The position numbers were made by a program, and so were the translations under genes. DNA of 64,000 nucleotides. It comes from Streptomyces sp. ADI95-17 (GTDB taxonomy: Bacteria > Actinomycetota > Actinomycetes > Streptomycetales > Streptomycetaceae). The stretch spans positions 530,239 through 594,238 of the forward strand of contig NZ_ML123045.1 in the NCBI RefSeq assembly GCF_003846175.1, written 5' to 3'. Positions 19,423 to 27,394 of this stretch are shown here, piece by piece. Below the pieces are notes generated by a model. It did not search any database. It was not told the DNA's origin and saw only the letters and a list, made by a program, of their open reading frames with translations. Numbering within the stretch: the first letter of the stretch is position 1; each line of letters opens with the position of its first letter.

Positions 19423-20586
19423 ATGCGTCATTTCGGGCATATTGCGCCCGCTGCGAGGAAGGGTCTGTTCTTCCAGGAGCCGTGCGAGTTCGGTTCGGAT
19501 TCATCGGCCCGCGTGCTGTCGGCCGCCCTGGGAGCGACCCTGTACAGCCCCGCCACCCGGCCCAGACTTGCTGACGACGTCATCAAGCAGGCCGGACGCG
19601 GCGTTGTCTCGATGGTGCTGTGCCTGGAGGATTCGATCGACGACTCCGAGGTCGCCGGTGCCGAGGAGAACCTGGTCAGGCAGTTCGCCGACCTCGACGC
19701 ACGTGGCGTCGAGGTGCCCCTGCTCTTCATCCGGGTCCGGGAGCCGGACCAGATAGCCGATCTGGTGCACCGCCTCGGCGACACCGTCCGGATGTTGTCT
19801 GGTTTTGTACTTCCGAAGTTCACCGAAGAGCGTGGCGTGCCCTTCATGGAAGCGCTCACCAACGCGGAGAAGGCATGCGGGCGGCGTCTGTTCGCGATGC
19901 CCGTTCTCGAATCGCCGGAGCTGCTGTATCTGGAGACCCGGGGCGAAACGCTCCAGGGAATAGCCCGCACCGTCGACAAGTACCGCGACCGGGTGCTCGC
20001 GCTGCGCCTCGGTGTCACCGATTTCTGCTCGGCGTACGGACTGCGCAGGGCGCCCGACATGACGGCGTACGACGTGCAGATCGTCGGCGCCGTCATCGCC
20101 GACGTGGTCAATGTGCTGGGCCGTGCGGACGGCACCGGCTTCACGATCACCGGGCCCGTGTGGGAGTACTTCCGGCTCCAGGAGCGCATGTTCAAGCCCC
20201 AGCTGCGCCGCAGCCCGTTCCTGGAGGGCCGGGCCGAGGAGCTGCGCACGGCACTGATTGAGCACGACCTGGACGGCCTGCTGCGCGAGATCGAGCTCGA
20301 CCGGGCCAACGGTCTGCTCGGCAAGACCTGCATCCACCCGTCGCACGTCGCGCCCGTGCACGCGCTGTCCGTGGTCAGCCACGAGGAGTACAGCGACGCC
20401 CAGGACATCCTGCGGCCGGAGCGCGGCGGCGGTGGCGTCATGCGCTCCGCGTACACGAACAAGATGAACGAAGTGAAGCCGCACCGCGCCTGGGCCGAGC
20501 GGACCCTGCTACGGGCCGAGGTCTTCGGCGTGGCGAGGCAGGACGCCGGCTTCGTGGAGCTGCTGGCCGCGGGCCTCGCGGAGTGA
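19423..20586 (+). CDS. CitE-like HpcH/HpaI aldolase of the Ter metabolite module
   Basis: 387 residues from ATG 19423, with GGGGGAG eight bases upstream. It belongs to the CitE/HpcH-HpaI TIM-barrel family, which cleaves or forms C-C bonds with acyl-CoA or keto acids using Mg2+. Visible features are LGATLYSPATRP, SMVLCLEDSIDD (acidic metal site), VPLLFIRVREPDQI, FVLPKFTEERG, AMPVLESPELLY and LRLGVTDFCSAYGLRR. It starts the run CitE - PRTase fusion - HAD that comparative genomics of Ter systems links to production of a nucleoside-like metabolite. The 129-bp gap before the next gene is filled by a minisatellite. Confidence 0.88.
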   Translation: MRHFGHIAPAARKGLFFQEPCEFGSDSSARVLSAALGATLYSPATRPRLADDVIKQAGRGVVSMVLCLEDSIDDSEVAGAEENLVRQFADLDARGVEVPLLFIRVREPDQIADLVHRLGDTVRMLSGFVLPKFTEERGVPFMEALTNAEKACGRRLFAMPVLESPELLYLETRGETLQGIARTVDKYRDRVLALRLGVTDFCSAYGLRRAPDMTAYDVQIVGAVIADVVNVLGRADGTGFTITGPVWEYFRLQERMFKPQLRRSPFLEGRAEELRTALIEHDLDGLLREIELDRANGLLGKTCIHPSHVAPVHALSVVSHEEYSDAQDILRPERGGGGVMRSAYTNKMNEVKPHRAWAERTLLRAEVFGVARQDAGFVELLAAGLAE

Positions 20587-20631
20587 GCGCGGGGCGGGGC
20601 ACGAGCGTGTCCCGCCGAGTGGACGCGGGAT

Positions 20632-20700
20632 GAACGGCGGAGCCGGACGAACGGCAACGGCTGGACGAACGGCAGAGCCGGGCGAACGGCAACGGCAGAG
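20632..20700 (+). repeat. 17-18-bp minisatellite between aldolase and PRTase genes
   Basis: Four units of the form GAACGGCAACGGCTGGAC / GAACGGCAGAGCCGGGC follow each other at 17-18-bp steps, ending just before the AAGGAGA ribosome site of the next gene. Confidence 0.75.
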
Positions 20701-20715
20701 AAGGAGACGGCGGAC

Positions 20716-23211
20716 GTGGTGTGGTCGGGCAGCTGGGTGGCGGAGCGACTGGGCGTCGAGCTCGTCGGTGACGGGAAGCCGGACGGCGACAGGGAGCTGA
20801 AGGACCTGCTGGGACTCGCCCTGCGCCGCAACCCCAAGCGGGCCCACCTCCTCGTGTCGAACGTGCTCGGCAAGCATGTGCCGCAGAAGCCCTCCGTGGT
20901 GTACGGCACCGGATTCGAGCTCGGCCGGCGGGTGCGCGAACTCCTCGGTGAAGCCGAGGCACGCCGGGCTGTCGTGCTCGGTTACGCGGAGACGGCCACC
21001 GGCCTCGGCCACGCGGTCGCCGACGGGCTGGGCGTGGCACCGTACCTCCACTCGACCCGTCGCCCCGTCGAGGGTGTGGCGCGGGCGGGCGGCTTCGAGG
21101 AGTCCCACTCGCACGCCACCTCGCATCTGCTGCTCCCGGAGGACCCGGATCTGCTGGCGGGCGACCTCGGTCCGGCACCCTCGCCGGGCGCCGTCTCCGA
21201 CGCGCCGCTGGTGCTGGTGGACGACGAGTTCTCCACGGGCAACACCGTGCTCAACACCATCCGCGCACTGCACGAGCGGTACCCGCGGAGCCGTTACGTC
21301 ATCGTCGCCCTGGTGGACATGAGGTCCCCGGCCGACCGGGGGCGGCTGACCGAGTTCGCCGCGGAGATCGGAGCCCGGGTCGACCTGGTGGCGCGCGGCT
21401 CGGGCACGGTCACCCTCCCGGCGGGCGTCCTGGAGAAGGGCCAGGCACTGGTCGCCGCACACGAGTCGCAGGCCGGCCCCGGAGCCGTCGTCGATCAGGG
21501 ACACAGGCCCTGCACCCGGGTGGACCTCCGCTGGCCCGCCGGTGTGCCGGACGGCGGACGGCACGGCTTCACCCCCGCCCACCGGGCCGCCCTGGAACCC
21601 GCGCTCCCCGCCATGGCCGCCCGGATAGCCGGAGCCCTGGGCGACGCCCGCCGCGTACTGGTCCTCGGCTTCGAGGAGCTGATGTACGCCCCCCTGCGTC
21701 TGGGCACGGCCCTGGAGGACCACACCGACGCCGAGGTGCGCTACTCCACCACCACCCGTTCCCCCGTCCTCGCCGTGGACGACCCGGGCTACGCGATACG
21801 GACCCGGCTGGTCTTCCCGGCCCACGACGACCCGGCCGACGGGCCCGGTGACCGGTACGCGTACAACGTCGCCGGCGCCGGTTTCGACGCCGTGGTGCTC
21901 GCCGTCGACTCCGCCGCCGACACTCCCGAACTCCACGCCCCGGACGGCCTGTTGGCGCAGCTCGCCGCGCACACCGACCGTGTCCTGCTCGCGGTCGTCC
22001 CCTCGTACACACCCCCGTACGCCCGGTCGGCCCCCGACCCGTACGCCTCCGAACGGCAGGAACCCCCCATGCTGCCCGAGCCCCTCCGCGGCCCCGCCTT
22101 CTCCTCCTACGCGCCGGACGAGGTCGGCTGGCTGCTCCAGGACCTCTCGGACACCGAGCTGGAGGCGCCCACCGAGGAGCGCGAGGAGGCGATACAGAGC
22201 GGTGGCGCGCACTACGCCGAGTCGCTGCCCGTCGAGTACCAGCCGTCCGACCAGTACCAGGAGCTGTTCAAGGCGGCACTGGAGCTGTCGGCCGCCCGAG
22301 TCGCCCGCGCCGTGGGCACCGTCACCGAGACCGTCCTCGCCGAGCGCACTCCCCGCCCGGTCCTGGTCTCGCTCGCCAGGGCCGGTACGCCCGTCGGCGT
22401 ACTGATGCGCCGCTGGGCCCGGCACCGGCACGGAATCGACCTGCCGCACTACGCCGTCTCCATCGTGCGCGGCCGGGGCATCGACGCCAACGCGCTGCGC
22501 TGGCTGGCCGCCCACCACGACCCGGCGGACGTCGTCTTCGTCGACGGCTGGACCGGCAAGGGCGCGATCACCCGCGAACTCTCCGCGGCGCTCGCCGAGT
22601 TCGACGGGTTCGACCCGGAGATCGCGGTGCTGGCCGACCCGGGCGGCTGCGTCCGCACCTACGGCACCCGCGAGGACTTCCTCATCCCGTCCGCCTGCCT
22701 CAACTCCACGGTCTCCGGGCTGATCTCGCGGACCGTCCTGCGCGCCGACCTGGTGGGCCCCGAGGACTTCCACGGCGCGAAGTTCTACCGGGAGCTCGCG
22801 GACACCGATGTGTCCGGCCACTTCCTCGACACCGTCGCCGCGCACTTCGACGAGGTCGCCGACGCGGTGGACGCCGAGGTCAAGGAGCTGCTCGCGGCCG
22901 ACCGCGCGCCCACCTGGGAGGGCTGGGCCGCGGTGGAGCGCATCAGCGAGGAGTACGGCATCCACGACGTGAACCTGGTCAAGCCGGGCGTCGGCGAGAC
23001 GACCCGCGTACTGCTGCGGCGCGTCCCGTGGAAGATCCTCGCCAAGCGGGGGGCGGGCGCGGACCTCGAACACATCCGTCTGCTGGCCGAGCAGCGGGGC
23101 GTACCGGTGGAGGAGGTCGACGGACTCCCGTACACCTGCGTGGGTCTGATCCACCCGAAGTACACCCGGGGCGCGACGGGCGCGGACGGCAGGGCGGTGG
23201 AGTCCAAGTGA
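20716..23211 (+). CDS. PRTase_2-TRSP-StiP(PRTase-CE)-PELOTA fusion protein of the Ter module
   Basis: 831 residues from GTG 20716 with AAGGAGA at 20701-20707. Order of domains: an N-terminal phosphoribosyltransferase (about 1-240) whose PRPP loop is LVLVDDEFSTGNT (residues 165-177); a TRSP region (about 270-450); and a StiP/PRTase-CE domain (about 490-720) with VLVSLARAGTPVGVL, YAVSIVRGRGID, VVFVDGWTGKGAI, YGTREDFLIPSACLNSTVSGL. Last comes a C-terminal PELOTA-type RNA-binding domain (about 737-820). StiP was named as a cysteine protease but sequence analysis places it with PRTases. Elsewhere these parts are usually two separate genes. It overlaps the HAD gene by 4 bp. Predicted role: making a ribosylated, nucleoside-like compound from the aldolase product. 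Confidence 0.87.
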   Translation: MVWSGSWVAERLGVELVGDGKPDGDRELKDLLGLALRRNPKRAHLLVSNVLGKHVPQKPSVVYGTGFELGRRVRELLGEAEARRAVVLGYAETATGLGHAVADGLGVAPYLHSTRRPVEGVARAGGFEESHSHATSHLLLPEDPDLLAGDLGPAPSPGAVSDAPLVLVDDEFSTGNTVLNTIRALHERYPRSRYVIVALVDMRSPADRGRLTEFAAEIGARVDLVARGSGTVTLPAGVLEKGQALVAAHESQAGPGAVVDQGHRPCTRVDLRWPAGVPDGGRHGFTPAHRAALEPALPAMAARIAGALGDARRVLVLGFEELMYAPLRLGTALEDHTDAEVRYSTTTRSPVLAVDDPGYAIRTRLVFPAHDDPADGPGDRYAYNVAGAGFDAVVLAVDSAADTPELHAPDGLLAQLAAHTDRVLLAVVPSYTPPYARSAPDPYASERQEPPMLPEPLRGPAFSSYAPDEVGWLLQDLSDTELEAPTEEREEAIQSGGAHYAESLPVEYQPSDQYQELFKAALELSAARVARAVGTVTETVLAERTPRPVLVSLARAGTPVGVLMRRWARHRHGIDLPHYAVSIVRGRGIDANALRWLAAHHDPADVVFVDGWTGKGAITRELSAALAEFDGFDPEIAVLADPGGCVRTYGTREDFLIPSACLNSTVSGLISRTVLRADLVGPEDFHGAKFYRELADTDVSGHFLDTVAAHFDEVADAVDAEVKELLAADRAPTWEGWAAVERISEEYGIHDVNLVKPGVGETTRVLLRRVPWKILAKRGAGADLEHIRLLAEQRGVPVEEVDGLPYTCVGLIHPKYTRGATGADGRAVESK

Positions 23212-24065
23212 CCACCCCGGCACCCCCGGCCGATACGGCGGCCACCCCCGTGACGCTCGTCGCGAGCGACCTCGACCGCACCCTGATCTACTCCTCGGCC
23301 GCACTCCAGCTGGCCATGCCGGACGCCGAGGCGCCCCGGCTGCTCTGCGTGGAGGTCTACGACCACAAGCCGCTCTCCTACCTGACGGAGACGGCCGCGG
23401 CGCTCCTGGACGAGCTGGCCCGCACCACGGTCTTCGTCCCGACGACCACCCGCACCCGTGAGCAGTACGGACGCATTCACCTGCCCGGTCCCGCACCGCG
23501 GTTCGCGATCTGCGCCAACGGCGGACACCTGCTCGTGGACGGCGAGTCCGACCGTGTCTGGCAGCGGCAGGTGGCCCGCAGGCTCGCCGAGGAATGCGCC
23601 TCCCTCGCCGAGGTCCGCGCCCACCTCCTGGCCGCCGCCGACCCCGCCTGGCTGCTCAAGGAACGGGTGGCCGAGGACCTCTTCGCCTACCTCGTGGTGG
23701 AACGCCCGCTGCTGCCCGAGGACTGGGTCAAGGAACTGGGGGAGTGGGCCCTGACGCGGGGCTGGACGGTCTCCCTCCAGGGCCGCAAGATCTACGCCGT
23801 CCCGGGCCCGCTCACCAAGAGCGCCGCCATGAACGAGGTGGCCCGGCGCACCGGTGCCGCGCTCACCCTCGCCGCCGGTGACAGCCTCCTGGACGCCGAT
23901 CTGCTCCTCGCCGCCGACCGCGCCTGGCGCCCGGCCCACGGCGAACTGGCCGACACCGGCTGGAGCGCCCCGCACGCCGAAGTGACGGCCGAGCGTGGCG
24001 TGGCGGCCGGCGAGGAGATCCTCCGGCACTTCCTCCGGGCCGCCGGCGAGGCAAGATCGTCCTGA
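23208..24065 (+). CDS. HAD-superfamily phosphatase of the Ter module
   Basis: 285 residues from GTG 23208, overlapping the previous stop (GTGA). HAD motif I is VASDLDRTLIYSS (D21, D23). Motif II is the threonine in VFVPTTTRTREQY, the lysine is in RGWTVSLQGRKIYAVPG, and motif III/IV is LAAGDSLLDADLL. It resembles the Cof/IIB-capped group that dephosphorylates small sugar or nucleotide phosphates. Its tight coupling to the PRTase fusion fits removal of a phosphate at the end of the predicted nucleoside-like pathway. No signal peptide; cytosolic. Confidence 0.9.
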   Translation: MTTPAPPADTAATPVTLVASDLDRTLIYSSAALQLAMPDAEAPRLLCVEVYDHKPLSYLTETAAALLDELARTTVFVPTTTRTREQYGRIHLPGPAPRFAICANGGHLLVDGESDRVWQRQVARRLAEECASLAEVRAHLLAAADPAWLLKERVAEDLFAYLVVERPLLPEDWVKELGEWALTRGWTVSLQGRKIYAVPGPLTKSAAMNEVARRTGAALTLAAGDSLLDADLLLAADRAWRPAHGELADTGWSAPHAEVTAERGVAAGEEILRHFLRAAGEARSS

Positions 24066-24120
24066 CAGCGGACGGAGACGGAGAGGTCACCGGCCGATCG
24101 GCGGACGAGGAGCGCACAGG

Positions 24121-24780
24121 ATGACCAAGGGCAACGAAACCAAGATCACCGACGAGCTGTACGCGTACATGCTGGCGCACAACCCACCGCTCGACCCGGT
24201 GCAGCGCGAGCTCGTCGAGACCACGTACGCCCGCCTGCCCGAGCAGGCCGGCATGCAGTCGGCCGAGGAGCAGGGCCCGTTGCTCGCCTTCCTCGTCCGG
24301 CTGACCGGGGCCCGGCACATCGTGGAGGTCGGCACGTTCACCGGATTCTCCGCCCTGTCGATGGCACAGGCACTGCCCGCCGACGGCCGGCTGATCGCCT
24401 GCGACATCTCGGAGGAGTGGACCGCCTACGGCCGGGAGGCCTGGGAGAAGGCGGGCGTCGCGGACCGGATCGAGCTCCGCATCGCCCCCGCGCTGGACAC
24501 ACTGCGGGCGATGCCGGCCGAGCCGCACATCGATCTCGCCTACCTCGACGCGGACAAGGGCAACTACATCCCGTACTGGGAGGAGCTGGTGCCCCGGATG
24601 CGGCAGGGCGGCCTGATCGTCACGGACAACGTGCTCTTCCACGGCGGGGTGACCGACCCGCACGCGACCGGTGGAGCGGCGGCGATCAAGGAGTTCAACG
24701 AGCATGTGGCCGCCGACTCGCGGATGGACAGCGTGCTGCTCACCGTGTCCGACGGCCTGACTCTCTCCCGCAGGCGTTAG
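24121..24780 (+). CDS. Class I SAM-dependent O-methyltransferase
   Basis: 219 residues from ATG 24121. It belongs to the CCoAOMT-like cation-dependent O-methyltransferases. SAM motif I is IVEVGTFTGFSAL, the acidic residue follows in LIACDISEEW, and the metal/catalytic stretch is IDLAYLDADKGNYIPYWE, then GGLIVTDNVLFHGGV. It methylates a catechol-like or hydroxylated small molecule using a divalent cation. It follows the HAD gene by 55 bp on the same strand, so it could modify the Ter-module product, but this type is widespread and the link is inference. Its last codons form the first unit of a 26-bp tandem array. Confidence 0.9.
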   Translation: MTKGNETKITDELYAYMLAHNPPLDPVQRELVETTYARLPEQAGMQSAEEQGPLLAFLVRLTGARHIVEVGTFTGFSALSMAQALPADGRLIACDISEEWTAYGREAWEKAGVADRIELRIAPALDTLRAMPAEPHIDLAYLDADKGNYIPYWEELVPRMRQGGLIVTDNVLFHGGVTDPHATGGAAAIKEFNEHVAADSRMDSVLLTVSDGLTLSRRR

Positions 24781-24920
24781 ACCTGACTCTCTCCCGCAGG
24801 CGTTGGACCTGAACCTCTCCCGCAGGCGTTGGAGCCGGGCCCGGGGCACCGGCCATCGGAGCAGGCCCGGGGCACCGGCTCTCGGACCAGGCCCGGGGAT
24901 ACCCGCTACCGGACCGGGTC
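24757..24920 (+). repeat. Two adjoining 26-bp tandem arrays at the 3' end of the O-methyltransferase gene
   Basis: Array 1: 24757-24782, 24783-24808, 24809-24834, each CTGACTCTCTCCCGCAGGCG plus TTAGAC or TTGGAC. The stop codon TAG lies inside unit 1 and is changed to TGG in the next two. Array 2: 24840-24865, 24866-24891, 24892-24917 of CCCGGGGCACCGG-type units and part of a fourth. Both have the same period of 26 bp. Confidence 0.9.
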
Positions 24921-24933
24921 CGGGGCCCTGCAC

Positions 24934-25170
24934 TCAGCCGCAGCAGCCCCCACCGCAGCAACCGCCCCCGCCCCCGCCACCGCCGGCACCGGCCGACGGG
25001 GCGGCGGGAGCGGACTTGGCGGACGACCCGCCGACGGCCACGGTGGAGAGCAGCTTCACGGTGTCGGCGTGTCCGGCGGGGCAGGAGGCCGGGTCGGACG
25101 ACTGAGCCATCGGACGGCTGATTTCGAACGTGTCTCCGCAGGAGCGGCAGCGGAATTCGTAACGAGGCAT
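24934..25170 (-). CDS. FmdB-type zinc-ribbon protein with Gly-Cys tail
   Basis: 78 residues. The N-terminal FmdB zinc ribbon reads MPRYEFRCRSCGDTFE with CxxC, followed by a second, degenerate half SCPAGHADTVK, where only one cysteine and a histidine remain. The tail from about residue 50 is Ala/Pro and then glycine with paired cysteines (GGCCGGGCCG), seen in several actinobacterial FmdB proteins. It probably binds a metal; the function is unproven, though FmdB-type ribbons are linked to regulation. It is divergent in sense from the methyltransferase array and precedes the DUF4383 gene on the same strand. Confidence 0.88.
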   Translation of the reverse strand: MPRYEFRCRSCGDTFEISRPMAQSSDPASCPAGHADTVKLLSTVAVGGSSAKSAPAAPSAGAGGGGGGGGCCGGGCCG

Positions 25171-25197
25171 GGCCCCAGGCTAACCGCGACCCCGGCC

Positions 25198-25788
25198 TCA
25201 GAGGTCATGCCGGACGACCGGCATCGGCGGCGTGCTCGCCCTCCGGCTCAGCCGCATCTCCCGCTCGGCCTCCTCGGGGTGGCGCGCCCGCCAGTACGGG
25301 TTGTCGTGCGGGAGGCCGCCGCTGACCCGTCCGTACATCCCGAAGACCATCAGCATCAGGCCGACCACGAAGCTGAACAGCACGTTCTGGATGCGGAAGG
25401 CGAGGAAGTTGTAGTCGGTCTCCAGCAGCGCGAGATTGACGAAGCCGCTGAGGATGAAGGCGATGCCCAGAATCATGTTGAGTGTCGAGGCGAAGTTGCC
25501 GCCGATCACCATCCCGATGAACAGGAGCAGGCCGACGCAGATGGACAGGACGCTCAGGGCGCCGTTGGTGTTGAGGCCCGCGACGGTGGCTCCGCCGGTG
25601 TTGAAGAAACCGATCTTGTCGATCAGCCCCAGGACACCGAAGGCGAGCAGCACCAGCCCCATCAGCCCCGCCCCGACCCGATAGACGCGGCTGAGCCGGT
25701 GATCGACCGGCAAATGCTTGTCGAGCCGGGTGGCCTTGCGGCGGCGGGGGGCCCGTCGCCCCGTGGAATGCAGCACATGGGTGGCCAT
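25198..25788 (-). CDS. DUF4383 membrane protein
   Basis: 196 residues from ATG 25788 (MATHVLHSTGRR), supported by AGGAG a few bases upstream; the frame extends further but without conservation. Four hydrophobic segments fit the DUF4383 layout: RVGAGLMGLVLLAFGVLGLIDKI, ALSVLSICVGLLLFIGMVIG, STLNMILGIAFILSGFVNLALL and VLFSFVVGLMLMVFGMYGRV. The C-terminal cytosolic part is basic and charged (PYWRARHPEEAEREMRLSRR). The family is common in actinobacteria with no known function. Head-to-tail with the zinc-ribbon gene. Confidence 0.88.
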   Translation of the reverse strand: MATHVLHSTGRRAPRRRKATRLDKHLPVDHRLSRVYRVGAGLMGLVLLAFGVLGLIDKIGFFNTGGATVAGLNTNGALSVLSICVGLLLFIGMVIGGNFASTLNMILGIAFILSGFVNLALLETDYNFLAFRIQNVLFSFVVGLMLMVFGMYGRVSGGLPHDNPYWRARHPEEAEREMRLSRRASTPPMPVVRHDL

Positions 25789-25875
25789 GGCGGTCGTCTC
25801 CTTCGGGCGTACTACCAGGATCCGCCCAAGGCCCTGCCACCGCACACCAGAGCCCCCTGACGTGGCGGCGGGCAG

Positions 25876-25958
25876 CCGGCACGGCTCATCCGCCACGGCT
25901 CGTCCGGCACGGCTCACCCGCGATGGTTCCCCCGGTGCGGCTCGTCCGGCACGGCTCA
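25876..25958 (-). repeat. 17-20-bp minisatellite at the 3' end of the coiled-coil gene
   Basis: On the minus strand, units of TGAGCCGTGCCGGACGAGCC follow each other from the stop codon of the upstream gene (TGA at 25958-25956) to about 25876. CACGGCTC (plus strand) occurs at least four times. The gene's own TGA is the first TGAGCCGTG. Confidence 0.7.
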
Positions 25959-27323
25959 GGTGCCCGCCCCGCGCTCCTCGCGGATCTCGGAGACCACCCG
26001 CGCGGCTGTCTGCCGTACCGCCTCGGTCTCGGTCAGGAAGTGCCAGTAGTCGGGGTGCCGCCCGTCGAGCGCGACGACGGCGCGATCGAGCCGGGCCACG
26101 GCATCGTCCAGTGGACGGGCATGGCGCGGATCGGGTGTGCTGCGGCCGTCCATGGCCAGGCGCTGGGCGTCACGGACCGCGAACCGGGTCCGCTGGATCT
26201 CCGCCTGCGGATCCTTGGCCACTCCATCCAGCCGGTACAGCCGGTCACCGGCCGCGGACACCGCCTCGTCCGTGGCGTTCAGCAGGGCGCGGACCGTCCT
26301 CAGCCGGGACGTCGCATCGGCCCACCGCTGCTCATCCCGCGCCTGGGCGGCTTCCTTCAGCTTCTCCTCGGCCTGCCGCACATTGACGGCCGCCTGCTCG
26401 GGCACGGGCTGGAGATCTTGCCAGCACGCCGCGGAGAACCGCCGCCGCAGCTCGCTCAGCACCGGCTCCACCGAGCCCGCCCGGGTGGTCAGCGCCTGGG
26501 CGCGCGTACGCAGCGACACCAGCCGGTGGTCGATCTCGGCGGCGCGCTCGGGCAGCTTGTCCGCTTCGGCCCGTACCGCCTCGGCATCGCGCAGCACCCG
26601 ATCGGCGCGCTGCAGGGTCTCAGCGACACCGTGCCGCCCGGCGCCCTGGTTGAGCTTGGTCAGCTCGGGGGCGAGAGCCGCCAGCCGGGCCGCGAGATCA
26701 TCCGCCCGCAGCCCGGACGCGCGCACCGCGTCGAGAGCGTTGCTCGCGCCCAGCAGAGCCTGCCGGGCCCGCTCCACGGCGGGCGCGAGCCGTGCGAGCT
26801 GCGTCTCCGCACTGCCCAGCAGCGGACCGAGCCCCTGCGCGAACCGGTCCAGCTCGGCCTTGACCCGTACCAGCTCGTCCTTGGCCGTGGTCAGCTCGGC
26901 CCGCGCACGGGAGGCGACCGAGTGCTCCAGATCGTCCCGGTCCAGGTCGTGCGCGTCGACTGCCGTGATGTACGTATGGCTGACCTCGTCGATCCGCCGC
27001 CCGAGAGCGGCGAAGTCGTCCACGGCCTTGCGCGCGGCGGGCGAACTGTCCACCGCGGTGATCGTCTCGATGGAGATCCGCAGATCGCGCTGGGCAGTGT
27101 CCAGCTCGTAGAAGGCCGACGCGGCGGCATCCTTCGCGGCCTGCGCCTCGGCGCGCTGACTCTCCCCGCGCCCGCCGAACCAGCGCCTCGTACCGCCACC
27201 GGCGAAGGCGGCGGGCAGCGAGGCCGCGAGCAGCGGCACCGGCAACAGCATCAGCACGAAGACGTCCCTGACGGCGGAACTGCCACCCGCTCTCGCCCGC
27301 GGCTGCGCGTGTGTCGCCGTCAC
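25956..27323 (-). CDS. Membrane-anchored coiled-coil protein, unknown function
   Basis: About 455 residues from GTG 27323 (VTATHAQPRARAGG), with GGGAGAGG upstream; an ATG 15 codons earlier is an alternative. One hydrophobic segment (DVFVLMLLPVPLLAASLPAAF, about residues 20-40) is followed by nearly 400 residues of charged alpha-helix with heptad character (RAELTTAKDELVRVKAELDRFAQGL, ADRVLRDAEAVRAEADKLPERAAEI, VRQAEEKLKEAAQARDEQRW). I recognise no enzyme domain. It may span between membrane and wall or organise the envelope. The same-strand lipoprotein gene ends 71 bp upstream, so they may form an operon. Confidence 0.75.
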   Translation of the reverse strand: MTATHAQPRARAGGSSAVRDVFVLMLLPVPLLAASLPAAFAGGGTRRWFGGRGESQRAEAQAAKDAAASAFYELDTAQRDLRISIETITAVDSSPAARKAVDDFAALGRRIDEVSHTYITAVDAHDLDRDDLEHSVASRARAELTTAKDELVRVKAELDRFAQGLGPLLGSAETQLARLAPAVERARQALLGASNALDAVRASGLRADDLAARLAALAPELTKLNQGAGRHGVAETLQRADRVLRDAEAVRAEADKLPERAAEIDHRLVSLRTRAQALTTRAGSVEPVLSELRRRFSAACWQDLQPVPEQAAVNVRQAEEKLKEAAQARDEQRWADATSRLRTVRALLNATDEAVSAAGDRLYRLDGVAKDPQAEIQRTRFAVRDAQRLAMDGRSTPDPRHARPLDDAVARLDRAVVALDGRHPDYWHFLTETEAVRQTAARVVSEIREERGAGT

Positions 27324-27394
27324 ATCCCTCTCCCGTGCCGTTTCGCCCTGCCCGGTACATTGTCCCACCAGGTAAGGACGAACACACGGGCCGG

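Noticed and set aside
24757..24920. Tandem repeats considered as a CRISPR array
   Set aside because: Units are contiguous with no unique spacers, and no cas gene is near; the same applies to 58649-58745.
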